A DNA stretch of 64,000 nucleotides from Pseudoalteromonas sp. S16_S37 (lineage in GTDB: Bacteria > Pseudomonadota > Gammaproteobacteria > Enterobacterales > Alteromonadaceae): NCBI RefSeq assembly GCF_014694405.1, contig NZ_JAAUWV010000018.1, forward strand, positions 1 to 64,000, given 5' to 3'. The notes under the pieces are model-generated. The model was not told the DNA's origin. It did no database searches and saw only the letters and a list, made by a program, of their open reading frames with translations. Below, in pieces: positions 62,292-64,000 of the stretch. Positions within the stretch are counted from its first letter, which is position 1, and every line of letters starts with the position of its first letter. The position numbers were made by a program, and so were the translations under genes.

Positions 62292-64000
62292 GTGTCAAAT
62301 AATCATGACCAAAAAGTAAATTACGAAAAGCTATTTGGGCCACTTAATTTTAAGCAAGGCGATAACGCAAGGAGTGTATATTCACCAGCTGCTTATCTTA
62401 CTGACTTACTTCAGTTAGTCGATGATGAAGTCAATCCTGAAAGCATTAATGATCTCAAAAAGCTCAGTCAAAGGCGCGAAGATATTATCGAAAAGATTAT
62501 GCTTGATGCCGACAATACGTACGAACTATTACCATATCTTGATATAGTAAATGAGCGATTAATTGCTGAAATAAACAGGTTTGTTGGTGAAAGTAATATA
62601 GATATTAATTCTAGAGCTTTCAATGTTTTGAAAAAAGATTGTTATCCAGAAAAAATTCCTTTTGACTACCATAATGAAAGAGTTAAGTTGTATTTAGAGT
62701 ACCTATCTGTTGGTGCTGATGAAATATATAAATCATATGTCGGGGATTTTAACTCGTATGATAACTTTATGATTGCTCAGGAGCAATTAGGCCTGTCAGA
62801 TGATCTAAATACTTTATTGACGTCACCTTGGGTATTATTAAATAAAGCTAATATAGCTATCCCCGATGTAGTGGAAAAGATTAAAGCAAGTTTTGGTCAC
62901 AAACTTTCGATAGTAAATAACTTATCTATAAATGAAGATGGTAATTTTTCTGGTATTGCAGCAGATAAGGAAATTGATGTTGGTGAACTGAAATCTGCAA
63001 TGGGGCTAACTCATAATCAGTTGGAGTCCCTAGTCTATGGGCCGCTGAACTTTGAAGAACAAGCGAGTAATATCTTGGGCCAACAGGTCAAGCTAGAAGA
63101 TTTGTACTTAAATCAAGGTCTTGGAGGGTATTTCAAGTTCAATGAGCAGCAAGATAAATTAGTTTGGTCCCAAGGAACACCTACAGATGTGTCAGTGGTT
63201 AGTTGGCTAGATCGTGCACACCGTGTTGTTCGCTTGTCGCATGCGATTAGTATTGACTTTAACTCTTTAGAATTGATCCTCCGAACGTGCTGCAGTTGCA
63301 AGTTAGATCATGCAGCCTTAGTAACATTGTCTTTTATTAAAACATTGAGTAAGCGTTCTGCTAAGCCAATAGATGAAGTTTGTTCTTTGTTTAGTAGCAT
63401 CAACAATTGTGGATTTGGTAATGACGTGCAACCTACAGATCTGTTCAATCGTACTTTTAATGGTCTTTGTGCTCTGTCAGACAAATCCTATCTTGGTGAA
63501 GTGCGTCCAGAGCAATATCTAGGATTTGACAGAATTACTTGGCAAAATGGTGATATTTTATCGTTAGACAACAAAAATTATCGTCGCCGTATCGTTAATG
63601 AGCTGGGTATTTCCGAAAAACAACTCAAAACGATTGTGACAGGATTTCGCTCTCGTCTTAATCAACATATTACTGATCACAATGATTACATTGAACTTTG
63701 GTATAGGCCTGATGAAGAGTTTTCTCTTCTCAATACTTTGTATCGTGTAACGATGTTGGCGAACTATCTTGAGTTAACCATTGAATCACTTTTCATACTA
63801 TTCGACGTACTTGAGAACGATGCTGTAATTAACCAAATGCAGTACAAATATGATCACTTTCGCTTTGCGAGTCATACTAAGAATTGTTTTGATATTGTAA
63901 GAGAAAGCGAACTTCACACGCACACAGTATCTGATCGCATCTGGTTGATTCAAGCGTTGCAAGGAGTCTCGCAGTACATTAGCGATAATGGTTTTTCTGC
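62292..64000 (+). CDS. Tc-type insecticidal toxin A subunit, N-terminal part (runs off window)
   Basis: The frame is open from GTG 62292 to the window end, 569 codons, with AGGAG 6 bases before the start. Near residue 25 it reads A-R-S-V-Y-S-P-A-A-Y-L-T-D-L-L, the signature of TcA/TcdA/SpvA-type toxin subunits. This is followed by the usual R-R-E-D-I-x-x-x-x-L-D-x-x-N-T-Y-E-L-L-P-Y-L-D-I-V-N-E pattern. Full TcA proteins exceed 1000, often 2000, residues and form the pentameric pore that injects a toxic enzyme into host cells. Most of the gene, and any TcB/TcC partners, lie beyond the window. No signal peptide is seen, as expected for Tc toxins. Its AT-rich upstream region suggests acquisition. 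Confidence 0.78.
   Translation, partial: MSNNHDQKVNYEKLFGPLNFKQGDNARSVYSPAAYLTDLLQLVDDEVNPESINDLKKLSQRREDIIEKIMLDADNTYELLPYLDIVNERLIAEINRFVGESNIDINSRAFNVLKKDCYPEKIPFDYHNERVKLYLEYLSVGADEIYKSYVGDFNSYDNFMIAQEQLGLSDDLNTLLTSPWVLLNKANIAIPDVVEKIKASFGHKLSIVNNLSINEDGNFSGIAADKEIDVGELKSAMGLTHNQLESLVYGPLNFEEQASNILGQQVKLEDLYLNQGLGGYFKFNEQQDKLVWSQGTPTDVSVVSWLDRAHRVVRLSHAISIDFNSLELILRTCCSCKLDHAALVTLSFIKTLSKRSAKPIDEVCSLFSSINNCGFGNDVQPTDLFNRTFNGLCALSDKSYLGEVRPEQYLGFDRITWQNGDILSLDNKNYRRRIVNELGISEKQLKTIVTGFRSRLNQHITDHNDYIELWYRPDEEFSLLNTLYRVTMLANYLELTIESLFILFDVLENDAVINQMQYKYDHFRFASHTKNCFDIVRESELHTHTVSDRIWLIQALQGVSQYISDNGFS

Overview
The window looks like the chromosome of a marine gammaproteobacterium, most likely Pseudoalteromonas or a close Alteromonadales relative. 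I infer this from the modest GC content, the bioA/bioBFCD layout with a BirA-type operator, and the YbiT, PurE/PurK and S9-peptidase sequences. No rRNA, tRNA or CRISPR array was seen.

Layout. (1) 1-2.6 kb: the 3' end of an IS3-family insertion sequence, an orphan membrane ORF next to it, then two secreted/lipoprotein genes (Sel1-like and fibrinogen-C-like). (2) 2.6-9.6 kb: a biotin locus. bioA is followed on the minus strand by a KamA-family radical SAM gene and a small membrane protein. bioBFCD is divergent, with a shared control region. (3) 9.6-21.2 kb: mostly housekeeping genes. These are a GNAT enzyme, a TetR regulator with its probable target and twin operators, the ABC-F protein YbiT (apparently with an AUU start), purE-purK, a YeiH-type transporter, an S9 peptidase lipoprotein, a metallophosphoesterase lipoprotein and a Spo0M-like protein.

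(4) 21.2-60.5 kb: the main feature, a lipopeptide biosynthetic locus. Three collinear synthetases read FAAL-ACP-KS-AT-ACP-AMT-C-A-PCP / C-A-PCP x3 / C-A-PCP, C-A-PCP-E, C-A-PCP-TE. The loading part has the domain logic of iturin/mycosubtilin synthases, but with a malonyl-type AT in cis. It should make a beta-amino fatty acid directly from a beta-keto acyl-ACP, since no KR is present. Reading the binding-pocket residues by eye gives: beta-amino-acyl - Gly - Asp - Asn - Asn - Thr - D-Leu - X, a heptapeptide. A clavaminate-synthase/AsnO-like dioxygenase (candidate Asp/Asn beta-hydroxylase) and an exported beta-lactamase-fold lipoprotein follow. After these comes a tight group: DUF697 protein, 57-residue membrane protein, PvdE/SyrD-type cyclic-peptide ABC exporter, and SPFH/band-7 protein. 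This group is the likely export or self-protection part.

(5) 60.5-64 kb: a periplasmic binding-protein-like gene, a YkgJ cysteine-cluster protein, an AT-rich gap of about 690 bp, and the first 569 codons of a Tc-type insecticidal toxin A subunit that runs off the window.
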